NCBI GenBank assembly: GCA_016182705.1
Contig: JACPGA010000094.1
Coordinates: forward strand, 1 to 5,024
DNA: 5,024 nucleotides
DNA from: Deltaproteobacteria bacterium
Lineage (GTDB): Bacteria > Desulfobacterota > GWC2-55-46
Reading direction: 5' to 3'
Each line of letters opens with the position of its first letter. Position 1 is the stretch's first letter. Shown piece after piece: positions 1 through 5,024 of the stretch. The notes beneath the pieces were generated by a model. It was not told where the DNA came from and ran no database searches. It was given only the letters and a program-made list of their open reading frames with translations. The translations under genes were made by a program, and so were the position numbers.

Positions 1-408
1 GAACACGAAGATATCCCTGTACTGGTTCCAGGGCAGCCCCCAGTTCCTGTGGTATATCTCGCTGAACTCGGCCTCCTCTATCTCGCCGGAAATCCACTTG
101 TCCAGAGCCTCCTGATCCTCTTTCTTGAACATCTCAACGCCTATGGCGACCTTCTTGCCACCTCCGTCCAGAGCTTTTATTATCTCGAGCTGGGCCTTGT
201 GATGGCTCTTTTTGTTGTGGACCTCTCCGACAAACACGATGTCGCTCTTGTCGATCTCCTTGAGGAGTTCCGTGGGCTTGAGCTCGCGGCGGTCAGCGAC
301 TCTCAATATTCTCGGCTCAACGCAGCCGTAAGCAACCACAAGGAGTAAAGAGAGAAACAGGAGGCGGCTTATGAGCCGCTTCCCCGCTATGGCAATATTC
401 CCGGGCAT
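1..408 (-). CDS. ChaN-family (haem-binding, Tiki/EreA-like superfamily) lipoprotein, 3' end outside window
   Basis: The first 136 residues are visible; the C-terminus lies beyond base 1. An N-region with K10, R11 and R15 and a leucine-rich core (about residues 16-26) end in AYGC, so Cys29 is the likely lipidation site. Val30 at +2 suggests outer-membrane rather than inner-membrane sorting (inference from the enterobacterial Lol rule). The mature part opens with the family hallmark IVFVGEVHNKKSHHKAQL (residues 57-74, key E62, H64, H69, H70). It continues with VAIGVEMF (87-94), a Q99/W105 segment and W123...W127-N-Q-Y130, all typical of ChaN/DUF399 proteins. Characterised members bind haem and are linked to iron acquisition; the substrate here is not shown. 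The start is the ATG at 406-408, with AGAGGGG (416-422) 7 nt upstream inside the end of the citrate synthase gene. The gap to that gene is 3 nt, so the two are almost certainly cotranscribed. Family assignment is firm; function is not. Confidence 0.82.
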   Translation of the reverse strand, partial: MPGNIAIAGKRLISRLLFLSLLLVVAYGCVEPRILRVADRRELKPTELLKEIDKSDIVFVGEVHNKKSHHKAQLEIIKALDGGGKKVAIGVEMFKKEDQEALDKWISGEIEEAEFSEIYHRNWGLPWNQYRDIFVF

Positions 409-411
409 CGG

Positions 412-1563
412 CTATCCCCTCTCTTCCAGCGGAATGTACGGCTGTTCGCGAAGTCCCGTGTACTTCTGCTCGGGCCTGTATATGCGGTTGCTCTTGAGCT
501 GTTCCATCCAGTGGGCGAGCCAGCCAGCGACCCTGCCCATGGCGAATATCGGCGTGAAAAGCTCGGTCGGAATGCCTATGCTCCTGAAGACTATCCCGGA
601 ATAAAAATCTATGTTGGGGTGAAGCCCTCTGGCCGAAAGTTTCTCATGCACTATCTTTTCGAGCTCCCTGGATATCTCGAGCGTTTTTTTGTCGATTCCG
701 TCGTGCTCGGCAAGAAGAGATATGTAGCGTTTCAACACCTCTCCCCTGGGGTCCACGGTCTTGTAGACCCTGTGGCCCACGCCCATTATCTTTTCTTTTT
801 TCTCGAGCTTCCCCTCGATATAGCCCCTGACGTTTTCCTTTGTGCCTATCTCGTCTATCATGCGCACCACTTCCTCGTTGGCCCCGCCGTGCAAAGGGCC
901 GGAAAGCGTGCCTATGGCCGAAGCCACTATCGTATACGGGTCAGCAAGGGTGGAGCCAACGACTCTCGCGCTGAAAGTGGAAGCGTTCATGGTGTGGTCG
1001 GCGTGAAGTATAAGCATGATGTCGAGCACGCGCTCAATGAGCGGGGAAGGCTCTTTTTCGAACAGCATGTGGTAGAAGTTGGCGGCAAAGGAAAGGTCGT
1101 TGCTGGGCTGTATGGGCGCGTCCCCGTGCTTGAGCCTGTGCACGGCGGCGGTTATGGTCGGCAGCTTCGCTACGAGCCTTACCGCTGACCAGTAGCGCAT
1201 GTCAGGGTTGAGTGTGTCTCTGGCCGGGTAGTACATGCCCATCGCCGAGGTCACCGCCTGAAGATAATGCATGGGGTGGCCGTTTTCCGGCAGATACTCC
1301 ATCATCCTCAATATCTTGAGCTTGAGCCTTGTATGAAAAGTAACGTCGTCGTGGAACTTCCGGAGCTCGGCTTTGTTCGGGAGCCGCCCGAAAATAAGAA
1401 GCCAGGCCGTCTCCAGAAAACCACTCTTTTCCGCGAGCGTCTCTATTGAGATGCCCCTGTACTCGAGTATGCCCCGCTCCCCGTCTATGTAGCTTATGGC
1501 CGACTCAGCGGCAAGGATGCCCTCAAGGCCGGGGACAACCTGCATCACTATTTTTTCTTCCAT
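412..1563 (-). CDS. gltA: citrate synthase
   Basis: This gene encodes the enzyme that condenses oxaloacetate and acetyl-CoA into citrate, the TCA cycle entry step (cytoplasmic). The protein has 383 residues, the length of the shorter bacterial citrate synthases that lack the extra N-terminal domain of E. coli GltA. The catalytic triad is visible: His225 in SGPLHGGANEEV, His264 in the signature GVGHRVYKTVDPR (261-273), and Asp319 in NIDFYSG. The conserved ILHADHTMNASTF block (about 185-197) is also present. A TTG two codons upstream (1567-1569) would give 385 residues. The ATG at 1561-1563 is preferred because the only SD-like run, GGGG at 1571-1574, sits 7 nt from it but just 2 nt from the TTG. 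The gene runs directly into the ChaN lipoprotein gene. A cold-shock gene terminator lies upstream, so it needs its own promoter in the roughly 60 nt at 1564-1626, where I see no convincing box. 2-methylcitrate synthase is the main alternative; no neighbouring prpB, prpD or acn gene is present to decide. Confidence 0.93.
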   Translation of the reverse strand: MEEKIVMQVVPGLEGILAAESAISYIDGERGILEYRGISIETLAEKSGFLETAWLLIFGRLPNKAELRKFHDDVTFHTRLKLKILRMMEYLPENGHPMHYLQAVTSAMGMYYPARDTLNPDMRYWSAVRLVAKLPTITAAVHRLKHGDAPIQPSNDLSFAANFYHMLFEKEPSPLIERVLDIMLILHADHTMNASTFSARVVGSTLADPYTIVASAIGTLSGPLHGGANEEVVRMIDEIGTKENVRGYIEGKLEKKEKIMGVGHRVYKTVDPRGEVLKRYISLLAEHDGIDKKTLEISRELEKIVHEKLSARGLHPNIDFYSGIVFRSIGIPTELFTPIFAMGRVAGWLAHWMEQLKSNRIYRPEQKYTGLREQPYIPLEERG

Positions 1564-1626
1564 TTTCAAACCCCGTGTTTTCGCTGCGCTTACGGCATCT
1601 TATCCCAAGGGCAGGGCCGTGTACAT

Positions 1627-1662
1627 AAAAAAAGCCCTCATCCGGATAAGGATGAGGGCTTT
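1627..1662 (-). terminator. Rho-independent terminator of the cold-shock gene
   Basis: A perfect 13-bp stem pairs 1631-1643 with 1650-1662 around a 6-nt loop. Read on the minus strand, the stem runs straight into seven T residues (plus-strand A run 1627-1633, partly inside the stem). It begins 16 nt after the csp stop codon. GC-rich core, tight loop and U-tract make this a textbook intrinsic terminator. It separates csp from the downstream citrate synthase gene. An A/T-rich flank on the other side is weak, so it is probably unidirectional. Confidence 0.95.
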
Positions 1663-1684
1663 GATTAGAGCTCGTTAATCAAAG
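1659..1684 (-). repeat. Inverted repeat over the csp stop codon, adjoining the terminator
   Basis: CTTTGATTA (1659-1667) and TAATCAAAG (1676-1684) are a perfect 9-bp inverted repeat around an 8-nt loop. In the csp mRNA this hairpin would contain the UGA stop codon (1679-1681). It shares four bases (1659-1662) with the foot of the terminator stem, so the fully extended forms of the two hairpins compete only at their base. The repeat is seen directly. A role in mRNA 3' stability or termination tuning is inferred. Confidence 0.6.
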
Positions 1685-1885
1685 TGGAGCCGGGTTGACG
1701 TTCTCGGCCTTGAGCCCTTTGGGGCCCTTGGTTATGTCGAAGTCCACCTTCTGCCCCTCTTTCAAAGTCCTGAAACCGTTACCCTGGATGGAGGTATAAT
1801 GGACAAAGACATCCTCACCGGAGTCCTGTTCAATAAACCCGAAACCCTTTGCCTCGTTGAACCATTTGACTTTTCCTGAAGGCAT
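1679..1885 (-). CDS. CspA-family cold-shock domain protein
   Basis: This is a complete 68-residue single cold-shock domain, the usual length for CspA-type proteins. These are cytoplasmic OB-fold proteins that bind single-stranded RNA/DNA and act as RNA chaperones or antiterminators. The start [18 protein letters not shown] carries the aromatic surface W8, F9, F15, F17. RNP1 is KGFGFI (13-18) and RNP2 is VFVHY (26-30); the [13 protein letters not shown] stretch (38-50) and a terminal GLKAENV block are also family-typical. The start ATG (1883-1885) follows a strong SD, AAAGGAGGG (1896-1904), at about 10 nt spacing. The gene is monocistronic, with its own consensus promoter and a strong terminator. 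Its predicted leader of about 110 nt is long, as in many cold-inducible csp genes. Whether this copy is cold-induced or constitutive cannot be read from the protein, so no letter is assigned. Confidence 0.96.
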   Translation of the reverse strand: MPSGKVKWFNEAKGFGFIEQDSGEDVFVHYTSIQGNGFRTLKEGQKVDFDITKGPKGLKAENVNPAPL

Positions 1886-1889
1886 AACG

Positions 1890-1939
1890 CAAAAACCCTC
1901 CTTTCATTATTTGGATTTCATAAGTAATAGGGGTTTTTG
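1890..1939 (-). promoter_or_regulatory. 5' UTR hairpin next to the csp ribosome binding site
   Basis: The plus-strand arms CAAAAACCC (1890-1898) and GGGTTTTTG (1931-1939) are perfectly complementary over 9 bp, with a 32-nt intervening segment. In the transcript the 3' arm includes the last three G residues of the SD and the bases between SD and start codon. Pairing would therefore partly occlude ribosome entry. The A/U-rich stem should melt easily or be remodelled, which suits a temperature- or Csp-responsive leader, but that function is inferred. Confidence 0.5.
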
Positions 1940-1970
1940 TGCACTTCAGGTCCGTTTATTACCTCGCGCT

Positions 1971-2023
1971 TCCAAACCCGTCTACTAGCTTACTTACTGA
2001 GTAAGTCTAATTGAGGGTTTGGA
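1971..2023. repeat. 9-bp inverted repeat flanking the csp core promoter
   Basis: TCCAAACCC (1971-1979) and GGGTTTGGA (2015-2023) are perfect reverse complements separated by 35 bp. One arm lies in the -35/-10 spacer and the other about 20 nt into the leader, with the 15-nt palindrome between them (centres 1997 and 1999). Only one arm is transcribed from the predicted start, so any function would act at the DNA level from this promoter, or in readthrough RNA from rdgB. Confidence 0.5.
1992..2006. promoter_or_regulatory. Candidate operator: 15-nt palindrome over the csp -10/start point
   Basis: ACTTACT-G-AGTAAGT (plus strand) is a perfect 7+1+7 dyad. It overlaps the downstream end of the -10 box (2004-2009) and spans the predicted start point. 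That position is typical of a repressor operator. The sequence does not identify the regulator. Confidence 0.5.
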
Positions 2024-2032
2024 GGTTGTCAA
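2004..2032 (-). promoter_or_regulatory. Sigma-70 promoter of the cold-shock gene
   Basis: On the minus strand a perfect -35 TTGACA (2027-2032) is followed, after exactly 17 bp, by -10 TAGACT (2004-2009; 4 of 6 matches to TATAAT). The predicted start point is near 1997. This gives a 5' untranslated leader of about 110 nt before the csp ATG. It lies 25 nt past the rdgB stop codon with no terminator in between, so some readthrough from the upstream operon is possible. Confidence 0.85.
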
Positions 2033-2057
2033 GGCAGCGGGGGAAGGATTTTAAGCG

Positions 2058-2648
2058 TTACTTGCGGCTATCGAGAAAAGCTTTAAGCGCTTCAAGCGCG
2101 TTAGCCCTGTGGCTTATCCTGTTCTTCTCATCAGGCGCGAGCTCGGCTGCTGTCCTGCCGGAGCCAAGGGGGATGAATACCGGGTCATAACCAAAACCGT
2201 TTTTCCCTCTCGGCGCTTCGGCTATCACGCCTTCGAATACGCCCTCGAACAGGTACTCATTTTCGTCAAAGCCTACGAGCGCCAGGGCGCACCTGAAACG
2301 GGCCGTGCGTTTTTCGGCCTCGACGCCTTCGAGCTCTCTTAGAAGTTTTTTCCAGTTCTCCTCGTCGGTTGCCTTCTCGCCGGAATACCTTGCGGAATAA
2401 ACACCCGGCGCCCCTCCCAAGTAATCGACTTCAAGTCCTGAGTCATCGGCAAGGGCCGGAAGGCCGGTCGCTTCAGCGGCCGCGCGCGCCTTCAGAAGCG
2501 CGTTCTCTTCCATGGTCTTTCCGGTCTCAGGCGGCAGCTCGACATTAGCAAAGCCTTCAAGAGAGATTATCTCCACGCCCGAGCCTTCGAGTATGCGGCC
2601 GATCTCTTTTGCCTTGCCGGTATTTTTAGTGGCGAGCACTACTTTCAT
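2058..2648 (-). CDS. rdgB: XTP/dITP diphosphatase (non-canonical purine NTP pyrophosphatase, HAM1 family)
   Basis: This gene encodes the enzyme that hydrolyses dITP, XTP and ITP to the monophosphate plus pyrophosphate, keeping deaminated purines out of DNA and RNA (cytoplasmic, Mg-dependent, dimer in known members). The protein has 196 residues, the usual length. The family motifs appear in order: [11 protein letters not shown] (6-16, substrate-binding T7, N9, K12), ADDSGLEVD (67-75, with the catalytic Asp69), [13 protein letters not shown] (78-90), [11 protein letters not shown] (148-158) and SHRANAL (179-185). The ATG (2646-2648) overlaps the rph stop codon as ATGA. No strong SD is visible, so translational coupling to rph is likely. 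The amidase-rph-rdgB order matches the common rph-rdgB pairing in bacteria. No terminator follows the gene before the csp promoter. Confidence 0.97.
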   Translation of the reverse strand: MKVVLATKNTGKAKEIGRILEGSGVEIISLEGFANVELPPETGKTMEENALLKARAAAEATGLPALADDSGLEVDYLGGAPGVYSARYSGEKATDEENWKKLLRELEGVEAEKRTARFRCALALVGFDENEYLFEGVFEGVIAEAPRGKNGFGYDPVFIPLGSGRTAAELAPDEKNRISHRANALEALKAFLDSRK

Positions 2649-3343
2649 GCTATGCCGAGAGAGTTCTTCTGGATTACGGCAAGCTCAGCGATACCATTTG
2701 AGGCAAGAGAGATTAGCTCAGAGAGGCTGTCCTTTGAGAACGGCTCTGACTCGGCCGTGCCCTGCACTTCAACGAACTTGCCGCTTCCGGTCATGATGAT
2801 GTTCATGTCTACTTCGGCGGTTGAGTCTTCATCGTAGTTCCCGACAATGCCGACGCTCACGGCCGCAACCGAATCAACAAGGGGTATCGAGGAGATGACG
2901 CCTTTTTTAACGAGCGCGGAAAGAGTTTCGTAAACTGCTATATACGCGCCGGTGATCGACGCAGTCCTTGTGCCGCCGTCGGCCTGCAGGACGTCGCAGT
3001 CAATGTATATGGTCCTCTCGCCCAGGGCCGAAAGGTCCGTGACAGCGCGCAGGCTCCTTCCTATGAGCCTCTGAATCTCGTGGGTCCTGCCGCCGACCTT
3101 GCCAGCGGAAGACTCCCTCTGTATCCTTTTCTGGGACGACCTCGGCAGCATCGAGTACTCCGCCGTCATCCAGCCCTTTCCTTTTCCCATCAGAAAAGGC
3201 GGCACGCGCTCTTCGACGGTAGCCGCGCAGATGACCTTCGTGTCTCCCATCTCGATGAGGACGGAGCCCTCCGCGAATTTAAGATACCCTCTCGTGACCT
3301 TTACCGGACGAAGGTCCGCCGGGGTCCTGCCGTCAGTTCTCAA
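2645..3343 (-). CDS. rph: RNase PH (tRNA nucleotidyltransferase) with an internal deletion at a catalytic site
   Basis: This gene encodes a phosphate-dependent 3'-5' exoribonuclease that trims tRNA and other RNA 3' ends (hexamer in the cytoplasm). Conserved blocks, numbered from the TTG at 3341-3343: the opening [M][29 protein letters not shown] (about 15-38); [15 protein letters not shown] (57-71); [16 protein letters not shown] (84-99, phosphate-binding Arg86); [19 protein letters not shown] (115-133); and VDMN...FVEVQGTAE...PF. I chose this start because the family usually begins MRxDGR and Arg86 then takes its standard number. A TTG at 3362-3364, seven codons earlier, has a better SD (GAGAGG) and is a real alternative (239 residues). 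With the chosen start the gene overlaps the amidase gene by 11 nt; rdgB follows with a 4-nt overlap. Oddity: after SVGIV only G-N-Y-D-E-D-S follows. In E. coli Rph, recalled from memory, 14 residues span this interval, including a conserved Asp near 174. About seven residues and that Asp are missing. Confidence 0.93.
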   Translation of the reverse strand: MRTDGRTPADLRPVKVTRGYLKFAEGSVLIEMGDTKVICAATVEERVPPFLMGKGKGWMTAEYSMLPRSSQKRIQRESSAGKVGGRTHEIQRLIGRSLRAVTDLSALGERTIYIDCDVLQADGGTRTASITGAYIAVYETLSALVKKGVISSIPLVDSVAAVSVGIVGNYDEDSTAEVDMNIIMTGSGKFVEVQGTAESEPFSKDSLSELISLASNGIAELAVIQKNSLGIA

Positions 3344-4154
3344 TGCGTTTTCCGCTGATTTCAATTAAGCCGCCTCTCTTTGTCATTATGTTCCTGAAGT
3401 TCACAACGGCATCTGCTATGGCCCTTGCTGCCAGTTCCTGGTCTTTCCTTGATGAAAGCCATTTTTCCTCGGAAGGGTTCGATATGAAGCCGACCTCAAC
3501 AAGCACGGCAGGCATGGTCGCGCCCACGAGCACAGTGAACGGGGCCTGCTTCACGCCCCTGCCCTCGCGCCCGGCCTTGCCCAGCATGCTCAGATGGACC
3601 GCCTCGGCGAGCCTCGAGCTCTCATGGTGGCTCCTGGTGCTCGCCATATCCAGGAGGATATCCCTGAGGTCGCCCCCGTCGGTCAAAATGACTGTTCCGG
3701 CCGAATCGGCGTTGTTCTCAAAAGCCGCAAGCCGTCTGGCGTCCTCGTCGGTCGCGTCCATGCTCAAAAAGAATGTCTCAGTGCCGCGCGCGTCACGCGA
3801 GGCGGCGGCATTTACGTGTATGCTTATGAATATATCGGCCCTGTTGGCGTTCGCGAACGCCGTCCGTTCCTCAAGGGGGATGAACACGTCAGAAGTCCTC
3901 GTAAGAAGGACCCTGGCGTCCATGCCCTCTTTCAGCGCTTCCGCGAGCTTCAAGGCGATGCTGAGCGTGATGTCCTTTTCCGCTACACCGGAAGGCCCCT
4001 TCGCGCCGGTATCCTCTCCGCCGTGTCCAGGGTCTATGACCACTACCCTTATGGCTTCCTGTTCAAAGGGTTCGAAGTTCAAGGCAAAAACGGCGGGCGG
4101 CTGCAAAAACAAAAGGCATATCGCAATCAAGACAATTTTCAGACTTTTCACCAT
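3333..4154 (-). CDS. N-acetylmuramoyl-L-alanine amidase (Amidase_3, AmiC-like), exported
   Basis: This gene encodes a zinc hydrolase that cuts the bond between N-acetylmuramic acid and the L-Ala of the stem peptide, typically in cell separation. The protein has 273 residues. A signal peptide is clear: K3/K6, hydrophobic core about 7-18, and a likely cut after VFA (residue 24), so the enzyme acts in the periplasm. The catalytic domain starts at [10 protein letters not shown]. Zinc ligands are His44, Glu59 (VAEKDITL) and His113 (SIHVNAA), and the catalytic glutamate is Glu220 ([10 protein letters not shown]). Residues 130-185 form the insert (AFENNADS...DLRDILLDM...HHESSRLAE) that in AmiB/AmiC-type enzymes carries the autoinhibitory helix relieved by a LytM-type activator. 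Such control here is inferred. There is no AMIN or other targeting domain. It heads an operon with rph and rdgB. No SD precedes the ATG, and the promoter lies so close that the message is probably nearly leaderless. Confidence 0.95.
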   Translation of the reverse strand: MVKSLKIVLIAICLLFLQPPAVFALNFEPFEQEAIRVVVIDPGHGGEDTGAKGPSGVAEKDITLSIALKLAEALKEGMDARVLLTRTSDVFIPLEERTAFANANRADIFISIHVNAAASRDARGTETFFLSMDATDEDARRLAAFENNADSAGTVILTDGGDLRDILLDMASTRSHHESSRLAEAVHLSMLGKAGREGRGVKQAPFTVLVGATMPAVLVEVGFISNPSEEKWLSSRKDQELAARAIADAVVNFRNIMTKRGGLIEISGKRIEN

Positions 4155-4163
4155 TGTACGGCT

Positions 4164-4193
4164 ATTTTAAAGGTAAACGGGTATCCAAGTCAA
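4164..4193 (-). promoter_or_regulatory. Sigma-70-like promoter of the amidase-rph-rdgB operon
   Basis: On the minus strand, -35 TTGACT (4188-4193; 5 of 6) and -10 TAAAAT (4164-4169; 5 of 6) are separated by 18 bp. The predicted start point, near 4157, is only about 3 nt before the amidase ATG (4152-4154). This agrees with the absence of a ribosome binding site there. Confidence 0.65.
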
Positions 4194-4208
4194 ACGGTTA
4201 AGGACCGG

Positions 4209-4238
4209 CTGATGATATTTGCGATAGAATAGTATAAT
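4209..4238 (+). promoter_or_regulatory. Promoter of the CaCA exchanger gene
   Basis: A perfect -10 hexamer TATAAT lies at 4233-4238. The best -35 candidate, CTGATG at 4209-4214 with an 18-bp spacer, matches TTGACA at only three positions. The predicted start near 4245 would leave about 25 nt of leader holding the SD. The promoter faces away from the amidase promoter; the two -35 regions are about 15 bp apart, so a shared regulator is possible. Confidence 0.55.
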
Positions 4239-4254
4239 GTGAAAATTAAGCAAA

Positions 4255-4260
4255 AGGGAG
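4255..4260 (+). promoter_or_regulatory. Shine-Dalgarno site fixing the GTG start of the exchanger gene
   Basis: AGGGAG lies 9 nt before the GTG at 4270-4272. An in-frame TGA at 4240-4242 rules out any start further upstream, and the next candidate, TTG at 4288, has no comparable site. GTG is therefore the best start. Confidence 0.75.
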
Positions 4261-4269
4261 CCTTCAGGA

Positions 4270-5024
4270 GTGGCGCTTTTATTAACAGAGTTCATTTTGA
4301 TCGCCGCAGTAATCGTCATCTGCGGCACGCAGCTTTCCAAGTACGGGGATATCATAGCCGAGAAGACCGGGCTTGGGAGGGCGTGGACAGGCCTTATCAT
4401 CCTGGCCAGCATAACTTCCCTGCCGGAGCTTATAACAGGCATCAGCTCGGTTGCGTTCGCTAACCTTCCGAACATAGCCGCCGGAGACATAATGGGCTCG
4501 TGCGTGTTCAACCTCCTGATACTCGCCATGCTCGACCCCATGGACAAGGGCAAGCCTATCTTCTCAAAGGTCGGGCAATCTCACCTGCTCTCGGCAGGTT
4601 TCGGAGTCGCCCTCATAGGCCTGACCTCGACTTCCATACTCCTGCAAGAGTTCATCCCGTCATTCTGGCATATCGGGCTCTACACGCCGGTCTTCTTCGC
4701 GGTTTATATCGTGGGGATAAGGATGGTCTATTTTTATGAGAAAAGGTTCATAAAAGAGCTCGTATCCGAAGGGACGCGCCAATACGAAGGCGTGACTCTC
4801 AAGAGGGCCGTAGCCATATACTCGCTGAACGCCGTGATAGTGGTGGGGGTCGCCGCCGCCCTCCCGTTCGTGGCAGGGGGAATAGCCGAAGCGACCGGGC
4901 TCGGCAGCAGCTTCGTGGGCACGGTATTCGTGGCCATAACCACTTCCCTTCCTGAACTCGTGGTTTCGATTGCCGCGCTTCGCATCGGCGCGCCAGACCT
5001 GGCGACCGGCAACATACTCGGCAG
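4270..5024 (+). CDS. CaCA-superfamily Na+/Ca2+-type cation exchanger, 3' end outside window
   Basis: The first 251 residues are visible. This is an inner-membrane antiporter of the sodium/calcium exchanger family, expected to expel Ca2+ (or another cation) against Na+ or H+; ion choice cannot be read here. Both signature alpha repeats are present: alpha-1 from GLGRAWTG through SITSLPELITG (about 34-57, key Glu53) to GDIMGSCVFN (72-81), and alpha-2 from GLGSSFVG to TTSLPELVVS (210-233, key Glu229) and GNILG at the cut. Hydrophobic segments lie at about 5-20, 38-62, 68-88, 105-125, 135-155, 183-203 and 213-237. A charged loop (156-180) separates the halves. Alpha-1 has Cys where most members have Asn in the G-S-N-x-F-N motif. 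Members usually run to 310-350 residues, so about a quarter to a third is missing beyond the edge. The gene starts with GTG and diverges from the amidase operon. Confidence 0.9.
   Translation, partial: MALLLTEFILIAAVIVICGTQLSKYGDIIAEKTGLGRAWTGLIILASITSLPELITGISSVAFANLPNIAAGDIMGSCVFNLLILAMLDPMDKGKPIFSKVGQSHLLSAGFGVALIGLTSTSILLQEFIPSFWHIGLYTPVFFAVYIVGIRMVYFYEKRFIKELVSEGTRQYEGVTLKRAVAIYSLNAVIVVGVAAALPFVAGGIAEATGLGSSFVGTVFVAITTSLPELVVSIAALRIGAPDLATGNILG

Noticed and set aside
511..1188. A 225-codon plus-strand open frame opposite the citrate synthase gene
   Set aside because: It lies within a citrate synthase gene that has a full catalytic triad; the translation shows no recognisable domain and looks like a mirror of GC-rich codon bias.
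1564..1626. Possible promoter for citrate synthase (TAAGAT-like -10 on the minus strand)
   Set aside because: The -10 match is only 4 of 6 and there is no acceptable -35 at 16-18 bp; no sigma-54 GG/GC elements either. A promoter is expected here but cannot be located.
2033..2057. A terminator for rdgB between its stop codon and the csp promoter
   Set aside because: No hairpin followed by a T-run is present in this 25-nt gap; the nearby inverted repeat overlaps the csp promoter and lacks a U-tract.
3343..4170. A 275-codon open frame on the plus strand covering nearly the whole amidase gene
   Set aside because: It is antisense to a gene with complete zinc ligands, signal peptide and catalytic Glu. 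Its Ser/Ala/Met-rich translation resembles no family and it has no independent start signal.
3594..4232. A 212-codon plus-strand open frame running into the divergent promoter region
   Set aside because: It is antisense to the amidase and overlaps both promoters; no SD or family resemblance.
4167..4553. Minus-strand open frame opposite the exchanger start (and a similar one at 4734-5015)
   Set aside because: The plus strand encodes clear CaCA alpha repeats here; the minus frames give low-complexity sequence with no motif.

Overview
The window looks like ordinary chromosomal DNA from a Gram-negative bacterium. It is GC-rich but uses ATA (Ile) and AGG (Arg) codons heavily. The ChaN-type lipoprotein, the periplasmic amidase with an AmiB/AmiC-like insert and the closely packed gene order suggest a deltaproteobacterium (Desulfobacterota) or a neighbouring phylum. 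That placement is an inference from gene content and was not tested by any search. I see no mobile element, CRISPR array, rRNA or tRNA, and no stretch over 300 bases lacks a gene.

Layout, left to right. Five complete genes and one partial gene lie on the minus strand, so they are transcribed from right to left. One partial gene at the right edge lies on the plus strand. At the left edge is a ChaN-family lipoprotein (1-408, cut by the window), 3 nt downstream of a citrate synthase gene (412-1563). Next comes a monocistronic cold-shock protein gene (1679-1885), insulated by a strong terminator at its 3' end and a consensus promoter at its 5' end. Upstream of that promoter is a compact three-gene unit read amidase -> rph -> rdgB: an N-acetylmuramoyl-L-alanine amidase (3333-4154), RNase PH (2645-3343) and XTP/dITP diphosphatase (2058-2648). 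The three genes overlap each other by a few bases. A divergent intergenic region of about 115 nt (4155-4269) carries back-to-back promoters. It leads rightwards into a CaCA-type cation exchanger (4270 to the window end, cut).

How the parts work. The amidase hydrolyses septal or peripheral peptidoglycan. RNase PH trims RNA 3' ends, and RdgB removes deaminated purine nucleotides, so this operon is one of general housekeeping. Citrate synthase feeds the TCA cycle. The Csp is an RNA chaperone.

Most worth a second look: (1) RNase PH lacks about seven residues where the family carries a conserved metal-site/catalytic aspartate, although the rest of the protein is intact. (2) The small csp gene is surrounded by inverted repeats: a 15-nt palindrome over its -10/start point, a 9-bp repeat flanking the core promoter, a 9-bp hairpin at its ribosome binding site, and a 9-bp hairpin across its stop codon that abuts the terminator. 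(3) The amidase promoter is so close to its ATG that the mRNA should be nearly leaderless. I see no wholly new multi-gene system here.
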